From: Massilia sp. METH4 | GTDB lineage: Bacteria > Pseudomonadota > Gammaproteobacteria > Burkholderiales > Burkholderiaceae_D | Length of the DNA stretch: 64,000 bases | Direction: 5' to 3' | Assembly (NCBI RefSeq): GCF_037094685.1 | Contig: NZ_CP146614.1 | Span: 5,766,001 to 5,830,000, forward strand | Part shown: positions 19,238 to 28,394 of the stretch, one piece after another | Layout: every line of letters starts with the position of its first letter | Numbering within the stretch: the stretch's first letter is position 1 | The notes under the pieces: model-generated | What the model was told of the DNA's origin: nothing | What the model saw: only the letters and a program-made list of their open reading frames with translations | Databases searched by the model: none | Program-made: the position numbers and the translations under genes

Positions 19238-21871
19238 TTACAGCTTCCAGCGCATCGACAGGCCAATCACCCGGTCATAACGCCGGATATCGCGCGGATT
19301 GCTGGCGATGCCGTGGTAGTCGTGGTACTTGCGGTCATTCAGGTTTTCCACGTCCAGCGTGATACCGACCTTGTCGTTCACCTTGTAGGTGATCGACGCG
19401 TCGGCGGTCTTGATCGGATCGACGATCAGGTCGAAGCCCAGGCCGCGGTAGTTGTACGTGTCGACGAACTTCGAGCGCCAGTTGTAGGCGAGGCGGCCGG
19501 ACCACGGGCCGCGCTCGTACAGTGCCACGATGTTGTAGGCGTTCTTGGACATGTTCACGAACGGGCTTTGCACGCCGCGGTCTTCCAGGTGCCCTTCCAT
19601 GTACGTGTAGTTCGCCTCCAGCCCGAACCCGCCCAGCCACCCGGGCAGGAAGTCGTAGAACTGTCGGTAGGACAGTTCGATGCCCTTCAGCCTGCCCCCT
19701 TCCATATTGCGCGGCCGTTCCACTAGATAGCGCACACCATTCACCGATTCGAAGTCCTGGCGGCGGATCACGTAGTTCTTGAAATCGTGGTTGAACACGG
19801 TGGCCGTCACGCTGCCAGTCGGGGCGAAATACCATTCGGCCGCCACGTCGACATTGGTGCCTTCGATTGGCTTCAGGTCCGGGTTGCCGCCGTTGCCGTT
19901 CGGGTCCACCGTGCCGCCGCCGCCCGCGTTGTACGTGGTGCCCGGGTTGAAGTCGGCGAAGGCCGGACGCTGGATCGCCTTGCCGGCGTTCAGGCGCAGG
20001 ATGACTTCGTCCGTGGCGTGGGCCTTCAAGGTCAGGTTCGGCAGCGCGTCGGTGCTGGTGGTCTTCTTGTTGACGGCCACCGGGTTCAGCACGCCGTTCG
20101 TCCAGATGCCGTTGAAGCCGTTCACGTCCAGCTCCGTGCGCACCACGCGCACGCCGGCCGTGCCTTCGACGGGCATGCCGGCGACGGTGAAGCCGAACTT
20201 CGTCTTGGCGTAGACGGCGCTGGTGTCTTCCTGGTTCGTGTACAGCGAATACGGGTCGGGCGCGCCCTTGCCGGCAGGGCGGCCGTACAGTTGGCGCAAC
20301 TGGTCGATGTTCGAGTGCATGAAGCTGGCGCACGGCGTGATCCAGCTGGCCAGGCCGTAGTCGTTCGCCATCTCCATCGACTGGCAGGCGAAGCCCTGCA
20401 GCGAAGTCGGCGAAGGCAGTCCCGCCGGAGCGCCGATCTGGCCATTGCTCTCGTGCTGGTACTGCGCCTTGCGCTCGGCCAGGCGCACGCCGAAGCTGAT
20501 CTCCTTCAGGAAGCCGTCCGTGCCGGGATTCCAGGTGGCATCCACGCGCCAGTCGTTCGACTGGCCGCGCGCATTGCTCCAGTTGTCGAAGAGTGTGTGC
20601 AGGCGATAGTTCGCCGCATTCGCCATGTCGTAGCCCGGATACGTGAAGTAGCCGCCGCCGTTGCGGTAGGTCTCGCCGGACACGGTTGGCGGCGATGTCA
20701 GCAGGTCGAGAATCGGGTAGTCCTGCTTCCACTTGCTGTTCGTGCGTGCCAGCTCGGTAGTGATGGTCCAGTCGTCGTTCACTTTCCAGCGTGCGCCGAT
20801 GGCGCCCTGGTGGGTTTCCGAATCGTCGTTCGGCGCCTGCGTGGAGGACAGCGTGAAAGGATTGGAATTCGGGCTCGTCACGGTGGCCACCTGATTGGTA
20901 CCCGGGATCAGCGTGTATTGCGAAGTCGGGCCCCAGCCCTGGTTGGCCACGAAGAACTGGCGCTGGGCATCGTGGTCGATGCGGGTAGACCAGCCTTCGG
21001 CGAACATCTCGAGGGCGCGGTTCGGGCGCCACTGGAAGGCCCAGTTGGCGGCCGTGCGCTCGCGCTTGCCCTGGTACAGCACGTGGCCCAGGTCGAACGG
21101 GCCGGTCACCGGCGAACCGGCGCCCAGCACCGCGGCCGGCGGCGAATTCCACGTCACCTCGTCGTGATAGTTCCCCTTCTGGTAGGACAGGCCCAGCAGC
21201 GCGCCGAACTCGCCGAACTCGCCTTTCCAGCGGTTGCTGATCGTGCCGGATGCCTGCGGGTCGTTGGTCTTGGACTTGTCGCGGTTTTCCACGCGTGCCT
21301 GCACGTTGGCGTTGAAACCGGCGAAGTCGAAGGGCCGCGCGGTGCGCACGTCGATCACGCCGGCCGTGCCGCCCTCCACCATCTCGGCGCCCTGCGTCTT
21401 GTACACGTCCACGCGCTGCAGCATCGTGGTCGGGATATCGGCCAGGTACAGGCTGCGATCGCGCGAGGTGTAGACTTCGCGGCCGTTCAGCAGCGTGACG
21501 AGCCCCGTCAGGCCGCGAATGACCACGTTCGATGCCTCGCCATACTCGCGGCGGATCTGCACGCCCGACACGCGGCCAAGGATCTCGGCCACGTTCTTGT
21601 CGGGGAACTTGCCGGCTTCCTCGGCGACGATCGAGTCGACCACCTCGTCGGAATTGCGCTTGATGGCCTGCGCGCTCTGGGCCGCGCGGCGCACGCCGGT
21701 CACGACCACCGTGGTGGCGTTGGCGGCCTGCTGTTCGGCCGCCACCTGCGCGTCCTGCGCCCATACCGACGCACCGGACAGGATGCCCGCGCCGGCCAGC
21801 ACGGCAACCGACATCTTCATTTTCATTGGGCGAACGGATGGGCGAACCGAAGCGGTTTCAGTTGATTTCAT
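19238..21871 (-). CDS. TonB-dependent receptor (large, carbohydrate/Oar-CarO-like class)
   Basis: An 877-residue outer-membrane receptor. The signal peptide is in MKMSVAVLAGAGILSGASVW, cleaved after AQ. The plug includes VVVTGVRRAAQSAQAIKRNS, GKFPDKNVAEILGRVSGVQI and VIRGLTGLVTLLNGREVYTS, as in the TIGR01782-type receptors of xanthomonads and caulobacters that often import oligosaccharides. The C-terminus is MRWKL rather than the usual aromatic residue. The ATG at 21871 has a good GGAGA site; the open frame continues upstream to 21967 without one. No SusD-like gene, FecR or glycosidase is adjacent, so the substrate cannot be inferred. Confidence 0.88.
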   Translation of the reverse strand: MKSTETASVRPSVRPMKMKMSVAVLAGAGILSGASVWAQDAQVAAEQQAANATTVVVTGVRRAAQSAQAIKRNSDEVVDSIVAEEAGKFPDKNVAEILGRVSGVQIRREYGEASNVVIRGLTGLVTLLNGREVYTSRDRSLYLADIPTTMLQRVDVYKTQGAEMVEGGTAGVIDVRTARPFDFAGFNANVQARVENRDKSKTNDPQASGTISNRWKGEFGEFGALLGLSYQKGNYHDEVTWNSPPAAVLGAGSPVTGPFDLGHVLYQGKRERTAANWAFQWRPNRALEMFAEGWSTRIDHDAQRQFFVANQGWGPTSQYTLIPGTNQVATVTSPNSNPFTLSSTQAPNDDSETHQGAIGARWKVNDDWTITTELARTNSKWKQDYPILDLLTSPPTVSGETYRNGGGYFTYPGYDMANAANYRLHTLFDNWSNARGQSNDWRVDATWNPGTDGFLKEISFGVRLAERKAQYQHESNGQIGAPAGLPSPTSLQGFACQSMEMANDYGLASWITPCASFMHSNIDQLRQLYGRPAGKGAPDPYSLYTNQEDTSAVYAKTKFGFTVAGMPVEGTAGVRVVRTELDVNGFNGIWTNGVLNPVAVNKKTTSTDALPNLTLKAHATDEVILRLNAGKAIQRPAFADFNPGTTYNAGGGGTVDPNGNGGNPDLKPIEGTNVDVAAEWYFAPTGSVTATVFNHDFKNYVIRRQDFESVNGVRYLVERPRNMEGGRLKGIELSYRQFYDFLPGWLGGFGLEANYTYMEGHLEDRGVQSPFVNMSKNAYNIVALYERGPWSGRLAYNWRSKFVDTYNYRGLGFDLIVDPIKTADASITYKVNDKVGITLDVENLNDRKYHDYHGIASNPRDIRRYDRVIGLSMRWKL

Positions 21872-22264
21872 GCTGCGTCTCCAGTTGTCTGTCATTTTTT
21901 TGTTCGTCGCCTTTGGCAACGATTTTGTGATGCTGCGAACCCATATTAGCTTCGGGAAATTACGCATCCAATCAAATTTTTCCCGTTTTCGATATCAAAA
22001 TCGACATCAGCATCCGCATCGTTTGCTTCCGCCTGAGGGGCCCTGCAGGGTCTGCGGCGTTAGCGCATATCAAATGGTCAACCCTGCAGTTTCCGGGGTG
22101 TTTCGGCCGAGTAGTCACGCGGCGCGCCTGCAAACGATGCCAGCATTGGTTGCGCAATCACATCGCTATGCCTGCCTTGTTTTAACCGCCGAGCAGCGCA
22201 CGTCACTAGCGATTGAGTAGTCATTCGCGTCTCGATTTCGCCACAATTTATCGCGCCGTCGACG
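21872..22264. other. Intergenic region without a convincing gene
   Basis: About 390 bp, more AT-rich than its surroundings, upstream of the minus-strand receptor gene. It must contain that gene's promoter, but I see no well-spaced -35/-10 pair. It holds a perfect 10-bp palindrome CCCTGCAGGG (22041-22050) and a second CCCTGCAG 30-40 bp further on. Short open frames here look like noise. Confidence 0.5.
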
Positions 22265-22471
22265 GTGACCAAGGCGGTCATGGTGCAGGCCGCCATCGCC
22301 ATCGCCGACCAGGTCGGCACATGCCGCGCCGAACGCCTGCTGCGCCGCGAAGCGCTGCCCGAGGCGGTGATCGCGCGGGTGCTGGCCGGCGAGGCGCAGC
22401 GGCGCAGGAATCTCCGCAATGCCTCGCCCGCCAAGGAAAACACGCCTGCGCCGAAGATTAACGATAATTAA
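22265..22471 (+). CDS. Small hypothetical protein
   Basis: A 68-codon frame with a GTG start: TKAVMVQAAIAIADQVGTCR followed by AERLLRREALPEAVIARVLA and a Lys/Asn-rich tail. The helical, alanine-rich pattern ending in a conserved-looking LPEAVIARVL resembles short uncharacterised proteins common in Oxalobacteraceae, and its composition is more protein-like than shadow frames nearby. The frame is open further upstream, so an earlier non-ATG start is possible. No Shine-Dalgarno is evident. Function unknown. Confidence 0.45.
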   Translation: MTKAVMVQAAIAIADQVGTCRAERLLRREALPEAVIARVLAGEAQRRRNLRNASPAKENTPAPKINDN

Positions 22472-22537
22472 TGATTCAGACATCCTCCGTTTAGCCGCCG
22501 CCGGGCATAGTGCAGGCTTCGAGGATCCATCGTTAAT
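22457..22537. promoter_or_regulatory. Spaced inverted repeat upstream of the efflux operon
   Basis: ATTAACGAT (22457-22465) and ATCGTTAAT (22529-22537) form a perfect 9-bp inverted repeat with 63 bp between them, ending 17 bp before the start codon of the RND adaptor gene. The arms are AT-rich against a GC-rich background. They could be a pair of sites for a regulator of the pump, for example the OmpR-type regulator encoded at 28539. This is unproven. Confidence 0.35.
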
Positions 22538-22554
22538 TTGTCACCTGGACCGTT

Positions 22555-23769
22555 ATGCCATTTCCATCCCTGCTGCGCCCCGCCGGCCTGGTTGCCACGG
22601 GCGCGCTTGTTACGTCCATTACGTTCGTCGCGGCCGCCCTGTCCGGCTGCGGCGCCGACTCGCCGCCCAAGAAGGCGTCCGCCGCGCCCGTCGTTTCCAC
22701 CGTCACCGTCGAGCGCAGCAGCGTGCCGCTCGCGCTCGAACTGCCCGGCCGCACCGCGCCGTTCCTTCTGGCCGAGGTGCGCGCGCGGGTCGACGGCATC
22801 GTGCAGGATCGCCGCTTCGTCGAGGGCGCGGATGTGCGCAAGGGCGATCCGCTGTACCTGATCGATCCAGCCCCGTACCGCGCGGAACTGGCGAGCGCCC
22901 AGGCCACGCTGCAGCGCGCCAAGGCGAACGTGGTCAGTACCACCGCTCAACTGGAGCGCTACAAGGTGCTGGTGGGCGGCAATGCCGTCAGCAAGCAGGC
23001 GTTCGACAATGCCCAGGCGGCGCAATTGCAGGCGGCCGCCGACGTGGCCGCCGCCGAGGCGGCCGTGACCACGGCCCGCATCAACCTGGGCTATACCAGC
23101 GTCACGGCGCCGATCAGCGGGCGCAGCAGCGTATCGCAGGTCACGCAGGGCGCCTACGTGCAGGGCGGCTCGGCCACGCTGCTGACGACGATCCAGCAGC
23201 TCGATCCCATGTACGTGGACTTGCAGCAGTCGAGCGCCGAAGGCCTGGCGCTGCGGCGCGACATCGCCAACGGCAGCCTGAAGCTGGAAGGGACCGGCAA
23301 GGCCCGGGTGCGCCTGAAGCTGGAAGACGGCAGCACCTACGAACACCCCGGCGTGCTGGAGTACAGCGGCGTCACGGTGGACCGGGACACGGGCTCGGTG
23401 ACCCTTCGGGCCCGCTTCCCGAACCCGGACAAGCTGCTGCTGCCCGGCATGTTCGTGCGCGCCAGCGTGGACCAGGGGGTGCGGCAGGGCGTGGTGCGCG
23501 TGCCCGCGCCGGCCGTGACGCGCACCCCGCAGGGCGAGGCGACCGTGATGCTGGTCGGCGCCGACAACAGGACGCAGGTGCGCACCGTGCAGGCGAGTTC
23601 CCTGGTCGACGGCCACTGGCTCGTGGAGCATGGCCTGAAGGATGGCGAACGGCTGATCGTGAGCGGGGTGCAGAAGCTGAAACCGGGCATCGTCGTCATG
23701 CCGCGCACCGTGCCGGCCTCGAGCATGGCCGCGGCACCCGCGGCCACCAGCCCCGCTCCAGCGCGCTGA
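22555..23769 (+). CDS. RND efflux periplasmic adaptor lipoprotein (MexA/AcrA family)
   Basis: A 404-residue membrane-fusion protein. The N-terminal hydrophobic segment ends in the lipobox LSGC (Cys32), so it should be lipid-anchored to the inner membrane facing the periplasm. The body has the lipoyl/biotinyl half-motifs (EVRARVDGIVQDRRFVEGAD and NLGYTSVTAPISGR) around an alpha-helical hairpin. The beta-barrel and membrane-proximal domains follow (DPMYVDLQQSS, GEATVMLVGADN). First gene of a three-gene HAE1-type efflux operon; the permease gene starts 11 bp downstream. Confidence 0.94.
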   Translation: MPFPSLLRPAGLVATGALVTSITFVAAALSGCGADSPPKKASAAPVVSTVTVERSSVPLALELPGRTAPFLLAEVRARVDGIVQDRRFVEGADVRKGDPLYLIDPAPYRAELASAQATLQRAKANVVSTTAQLERYKVLVGGNAVSKQAFDNAQAAQLQAAADVAAAEAAVTTARINLGYTSVTAPISGRSSVSQVTQGAYVQGGSATLLTTIQQLDPMYVDLQQSSAEGLALRRDIANGSLKLEGTGKARVRLKLEDGSTYEHPGVLEYSGVTVDRDTGSVTLRARFPNPDKLLLPGMFVRASVDQGVRQGVVRVPAPAVTRTPQGEATVMLVGADNRTQVRTVQASSLVDGHWLVEHGLKDGERLIVSGVQKLKPGIVVMPRTVPASSMAAAPAATSPAPAR

Positions 23770-23780
23770 GGTGACGACGC

Positions 23781-26700
23781 ATGGCTAAATTCTTCATCCA
23801 GCGGCCGATCTTCGCGATCGTGATTTCGCTGCTGATCATGCTGGTGGGCGGCATCGCGCTGTACAAGATGCCGGTCGAGCAGTATCCGCCCGTCTCGCCG
23901 CCCGCGGTGCAGATCCAGGCCACCTTCCCCGGCGCCTCGGCCGAGACGATGGCCAACACCGTGGTGCAGGTGATCGAGCAGCAGATGACGGCGATCGACA
24001 ACCTGCTGTACATGACCTCGACCACCGACGACACGGGCCAGTCCACTACCACCCTCACGTTCGCGCCCGGCACCGATCCGGACATCGCCCAGGTGCAGGT
24101 GCAGAACAAGCTGCGCTCGGCCGAACCGCGCCTGCCCAGCGAGGTGCAGCAGTCGGGCCTGCGCGTGACGAAATCGACGAGCGACTTCCTGATGGTGGCC
24201 GCCTTCGTTTCCGAAGACAACAGCATGACCAAGTTCGATATCGCCAACTACGTGGCCTCGAACATCCAGGACCCGCTGTCGCGCATTCCCGGCGTGGGCA
24301 GCATGAACGTGTTCGGCACGCAGTACGCGATGCGCATCTGGCTCGATCCCGTCAAGTTGACGAGCTACGCGCTTACGCCGCTGGACGTGAACCGCGCGAT
24401 CCAGGCCCAGAACGTGCAGATTTCCGGCGGCCAGCTGGGCGGCTCGCCCGCGGTGGCCGGCCAGACGCTGTCCGCCACGATCAACCAGGCCAGCCTGCTG
24501 CGCACGCCCGAGGAATTCCGCCGCATCCTGCTGAAGGTGCAGCCGGATGGTTCGGCGGTGCGTATCGGCGACGTGGCGCGCGTGGCCCTGGGGCCGGAGA
24601 ACTACAACGTGGACGTGCGCTACAGCGGCAAGCCCGCTTCGGGCATCGGCATCCAGCTGGGTCCCAACGCGAATGCGCTGACGACGGCCGACGCCGTACG
24701 CGCGCGTCTTGCCGAGCTCTCGGAATTCTTCCCGCACGGCCTGAAGGTCGTGTACCCGAACGACGTGACGCCGTTCATCGAAGTGTCGATCCATGAAGTG
24801 GTGGTGACGCTGTTCGAGGGCATCGCGCTGGTGTTCCTCGTGATGTACCTGTTCCTGCAGAATTTGCGCGCCACGCTGATCCCGTCGATCACCGTGCCGG
24901 TCGTGCTGCTCGGTACCTTCGGCATCATGTCGGCGCTGGGCTTCACCGTGAACACGCTGTCGATGTTCGGCCTCGTGCTGGCCATCGGCCTGCTGGTCGA
25001 CGATGCAATCGTGGTCGTCGAGAATGTCGAGCGCGTGATGCACGAGGAAGGCCTGGAGCCGTATGAAGCCACGGAAAAGGCGATGAGCCAGATCACCAGC
25101 GCGCTGGTGGGCGTGGCTCTCGTGATCTCGGCGGTGTTCGTGCCGGTGGCCTTCTCCAGCGGCACCGTGGGCGCGATCTACCGCGAATTCTCGCTCACCG
25201 TCGTGGCCTCCATGCTGCTGTCCGTATTCATCGCGCTGACGCTCACCCCCGCGCTGTGCGCCACGCTGCTCAAGCGCCCGGACCCGGATCACTACGAGAA
25301 AGGCGGCTTCTTCGGCTGGTTCAACCGCGGCTTCGATGCGAGCCGCGACCGCTACCTGGGCGGCGTTGCCGCCGTCGTGCGCCGGCGCTGGCTGTGGATG
25401 GCGCTGTACGCCGTGCTGATCGGCGCGGTCGCCTTCCTGTTCCTGCGCCTGCCCGGCGGCTTCCTGCCGAAGGAAGACCAAGGTTATATGTTCGTGCAGG
25501 TGCAGACCCAGCCGGGCAACACGCTGGAAACCACCGGCAAGGTGCTGGAGGAAATCAACCAGTACCTGCTGAACGAGGAAAAGGCGATGGTCGATTCCAC
25601 CTTCGCCACCATCGGCGCCAGCCAGCCGAACCGGGGCCAGAACCAGGGCCGCCTGTTCGTGCGGCTCAAGCCCTGGGACGAGCGCACGGCCGACGACCTT
25701 TCGGTGGGCGCCCTCTCCGCGCGCATCTCGGCGCGCTACGGCGATTACCAGGGCGCCCAGGTGACGGCAGTGGAGCCGCCGCCGATCCGCGGCCTGGGTT
25801 CGGCCACCGGGTTTTCGCTGCAGATGCAGGACCGCGGCGGCCTCGGCCACGAGGCGCTGGCCAAGGCCCGCGACCAGCTGCTGGAGCTGGCGAAGAACGA
25901 GCCGGCGCTGGCCCGCGTGCGCTTCTCCGGCCAGGCCGACAACGCGACGTACAAGATCGACATCGACCGCGAAAAGGCCGCGGCACTGGGCGTTTCGCTG
26001 ACGGACGTGGACCAGACCTTCTCCACGGCCTGGGGCTCGCGCTACATCAACAACTTCCTCGATACCGACAACCGCATCAAGCGCGTGTACGTGATGGCCG
26101 ATGCGCAGTACCGCATGAACCCGGAAGATATCCGCTACCTGCACGTGCGCAACGCGGCCGGCACCATGGTGCCCTTCTCCGCCTTCGCCAGCGCGCGCTG
26201 GACCTGGGGCGCGCCGGCCGTGCAGCGCTACAACGGCATCGCCTCGGCCGAGATCCTCGGCCAGCCGGCGCCCGGCCACAGCACGGGCGAGGCGATGAAG
26301 ATCATGGAACGCCTGATGGGAGAACTGCCGGAGGGGATCGGCTACGAATGGAGCGGCATCTCGCTGCAGGAATCGCAGGCCGGCGCGCAGGCACCGCTGC
26401 TGTACGGCTTGTCGATCCTCGTCGTGTTCCTGTGCCTTGCGGCGCTGTATGAAAGCTGGGCGATCCCCATCTCGGTCATCATGGTGGTGCCGATCGGCGT
26501 GCTGGGCGCGCTCGGCGCGGCCACGCTGTTCGGGCTGGAAAACGATGTGTTCTTCCAGGTCGGCCTGCTGACGACCATCGGCCTGTCGGCCAAGAACGCG
26601 ATCCTGATCGTGGAATTCGCCCGCGAACTGCAGATGGAAGGAAAAGGCGTGATGGAAGCGGCGATGGAAGCGGCCAAGCTGCGCCTGCGGCCAATCCTGA

Positions 26701-26933
26701 TGACGTCGATGGCCTTCATGCTCGGCGTGCTGCCGCTGGCGCTCGCCAGCGGCGCCGGCGCCGGCAGCCAGAACGCGCTGGGCATCGGCGTGATCGGCGG
26801 CATGCTCACGGCCACCTTCCTGGCCACCTTCATGATCCCGCTGTTCTTCGTGCTCATCGCCGGCAAGTTCAGGGAAAGGCGGCGCACGCACCAACCGGCC
26901 GTGACCGCGACCATCGGCCAGGAGGTGAATTGA
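23781..26933 (+). CDS. RND multidrug efflux permease (AcrB/MexB-like, HAE1 family)
   Basis: A 1050-residue inner-membrane proton/drug antiporter of normal HAE1 length with twelve transmembrane segments and two large periplasmic loops. It begins MAKFFIQRPIFAIVISLLIM. The proton-relay aspartates are in VLAIGLLVDDAIVVVENVER, and RPILMTSMAFMLGVLPLALA lies near the C-terminus. A GAGGTGA site precedes the ATG. The open frame is intact with no frameshift, and the stop overlaps the start of the outer-membrane channel gene. Substrate range cannot be read from the sequence. Confidence 0.96.
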   Translation: MAKFFIQRPIFAIVISLLIMLVGGIALYKMPVEQYPPVSPPAVQIQATFPGASAETMANTVVQVIEQQMTAIDNLLYMTSTTDDTGQSTTTLTFAPGTDPDIAQVQVQNKLRSAEPRLPSEVQQSGLRVTKSTSDFLMVAAFVSEDNSMTKFDIANYVASNIQDPLSRIPGVGSMNVFGTQYAMRIWLDPVKLTSYALTPLDVNRAIQAQNVQISGGQLGGSPAVAGQTLSATINQASLLRTPEEFRRILLKVQPDGSAVRIGDVARVALGPENYNVDVRYSGKPASGIGIQLGPNANALTTADAVRARLAELSEFFPHGLKVVYPNDVTPFIEVSIHEVVVTLFEGIALVFLVMYLFLQNLRATLIPSITVPVVLLGTFGIMSALGFTVNTLSMFGLVLAIGLLVDDAIVVVENVERVMHEEGLEPYEATEKAMSQITSALVGVALVISAVFVPVAFSSGTVGAIYREFSLTVVASMLLSVFIALTLTPALCATLLKRPDPDHYEKGGFFGWFNRGFDASRDRYLGGVAAVVRRRWLWMALYAVLIGAVAFLFLRLPGGFLPKEDQGYMFVQVQTQPGNTLETTGKVLEEINQYLLNEEKAMVDSTFATIGASQPNRGQNQGRLFVRLKPWDERTADDLSVGALSARISARYGDYQGAQVTAVEPPPIRGLGSATGFSLQMQDRGGLGHEALAKARDQLLELAKNEPALARVRFSGQADNATYKIDIDREKAAALGVSLTDVDQTFSTAWGSRYINNFLDTDNRIKRVYVMADAQYRMNPEDIRYLHVRNAAGTMVPFSAFASARWTWGAPAVQRYNGIASAEILGQPAPGHSTGEAMKIMERLMGELPEGIGYEWSGISLQESQAGAQAPLLYGLSILVVFLCLAALYESWAIPISVIMVVPIGVLGALGAATLFGLENDVFFQVGLLTTIGLSAKNAILIVEFARELQMEGKGVMEAAMEAAKLRLRPILMTSMAFMLGVLPLALASGAGAGSQNALGIGVIGGMLTATFLATFMIPLFFVLIAGKFRERRRTHQPAVTATIGQEVN

Positions 26934-28384
26934 TGATCCGCATGACGAAACTGACGTGCATCGCCGTCACCGCCGCGCTTGCCTCCGGCTGCGCACTGCA
27001 ACCGGCCTACGAGCGGCCCGCCGACGCGGCACCCGCCGCCTACCCGACGGGACCGGCCTATGCTTCGGCCAACACGGCCAACACGACGGCTGCCGCCGAC
27101 ACGGGCTGGCGCGATTTCCTCGTCGATGAACGCCTGCGCCAGCTGGTGGGCATCGCGCTGGCCAACAACCAGGACTTGCAAATTGCCCTGGTGCGCGTCG
27201 GCCAGGCGCGCACGCAGCTGCAATTGCAGCGCAGCGCCGCCCTGCCCCAGGTGGACGTGGAAGCTTCCGGCACCCGCGGCAAGAGCGCAACCACGGGCAA
27301 CGCGACCCACGGCAATTTCGCCGGCCTGGGTGCGGCGTGGGAAGTCGACCTGTTCGGCCGGCTGCAAAGCCTCACCGATGCGGCGCGCGAACAGTACCTG
27401 GCCACGGCCTACGGCCGGCAAGCCGCGCACATCCTGCTCGTGGCGCAGGTGGCCGAGCAATACCTGGCCATGCTGGCCTACGAGGAACAGCTGGCCGTGA
27501 CCGGCGAAACGCTGGCGACGGCGCGCGAGTCGTACCGCATCGTCAAGCTGCAATTCGATACCGGCACCGTCTCGGAGCTCGATGAGACGCTGGCGCGCGG
27601 CACGGTGGAACAGGCGCTCGCGAACCACGCGGCGCAGCAGCGGCTGCGCGCCCAGGCGGAAAACGCGCTGGTGCAGTTGCTGGGCCAGCCGCTGCCGCCG
27701 GCCAGCGGCCCCGCGACGCCGCTGGACCGGCTGCCGCTGCTGGCCGACGTGCCGGCCGGCCTGCCCTCCGACCTGCTGCTGCGCCGGCCGGACGTGCTGC
27801 AAGCCGAGGCGCTGCTGCGCGCCGGGTACGCGAACATTGGCGCGGCGCGCGCGGCGTTCTTCCCGTCCATCCAACTGACGGCCAGCGCGGGCACCGCCAG
27901 CGCCGCCTTGAGCAGGCTGTTCGACGCGGGCACCGGCGTATGGTCGTTCGCGCCCAGCCTGGTGCTGCCTCTGTTCGACGGCGGCGCGCGGCAGGCGAAC
28001 CTGGAAAATGCCCGCCTCGCGCGCGACATCGGCGTGGCCCAGTACCGGCAGTCGGTACAGGTCGCGTTCCGCGAAGTGGCGGACGGCCTGGCGGCGCGCG
28101 GCACCTACGGCACCGAGCTAGAAGCCCGCCGCCGCGACGTGGCCGCCCAGCAGCGCCGGCTGGAACTGGCCGAGCTGCTGTATTCGAGCGGCACCGGCGA
28201 CTACCTCGGCGTGCTGACGGCGAAGACGGACCTGTACAATGCGCGCATTGCGCTGATCGCCGCGCGGCAGAACCAGCTCGCGGCCCTCGTGGGCCTGTAC
28301 CGCGCACTGGGCGGCGGGTGGCTCGAACGCACCGGCGAGACGCCGGCGCGGGCGGATGCCGGCGTAGTCATTCCCGCCAGCTGA
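26933..28384 (+). CDS. RND efflux outer-membrane channel lipoprotein (OprM/NodT family)
   Basis: A 483-residue TolC-like factor with a lipoprotein signal (MTKLTCIAVTAALASGC). Two tandem outer-membrane efflux repeats follow: NNQDLQIALVRVGQAR in the first half and LLLRRPDVLQAEALLRAGYA, the NodT hallmark, in the second. Its ATG shares one base with the permease stop (TGATG) and is preceded by GGAGGTGAA. With the adaptor and permease it completes a tripartite pump spanning both membranes. A GTGTC-hairpin element lies immediately downstream, before the two-component genes. Confidence 0.95.
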   Translation: MIRMTKLTCIAVTAALASGCALQPAYERPADAAPAAYPTGPAYASANTANTTAAADTGWRDFLVDERLRQLVGIALANNQDLQIALVRVGQARTQLQLQRSAALPQVDVEASGTRGKSATTGNATHGNFAGLGAAWEVDLFGRLQSLTDAAREQYLATAYGRQAAHILLVAQVAEQYLAMLAYEEQLAVTGETLATARESYRIVKLQFDTGTVSELDETLARGTVEQALANHAAQQRLRAQAENALVQLLGQPLPPASGPATPLDRLPLLADVPAGLPSDLLLRRPDVLQAEALLRAGYANIGAARAAFFPSIQLTASAGTASAALSRLFDAGTGVWSFAPSLVLPLFDGGARQANLENARLARDIGVAQYRQSVQVAFREVADGLAARGTYGTELEARRRDVAAQQRRLELAELLYSSGTGDYLGVLTAKTDLYNARIALIAARQNQLAALVGLYRALGGGWLERTGETPARADAGVVIPAS

Positions 28385-28394
28385 GACATCCACC

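Noticed and set aside
21972..22157. 61-codon minus-strand frame upstream of the large TonB receptor
   Set aside because: Mixed, cysteine- and arginine-rich sequence without pattern, in an AT-rich promoter-like region; more likely regulatory DNA.
23337..26894. 1185-codon open frame on the minus strand opposite the RND permease
   Set aside because: It is a codon-bias shadow: its protein is rich in Arg/His/Gln/Ala with no domain, while the plus strand encodes a full, intact RND permease. Other long antisense frames (for example 19787-21865, 1267-3801, 9922-12162) were dropped for the same reason.
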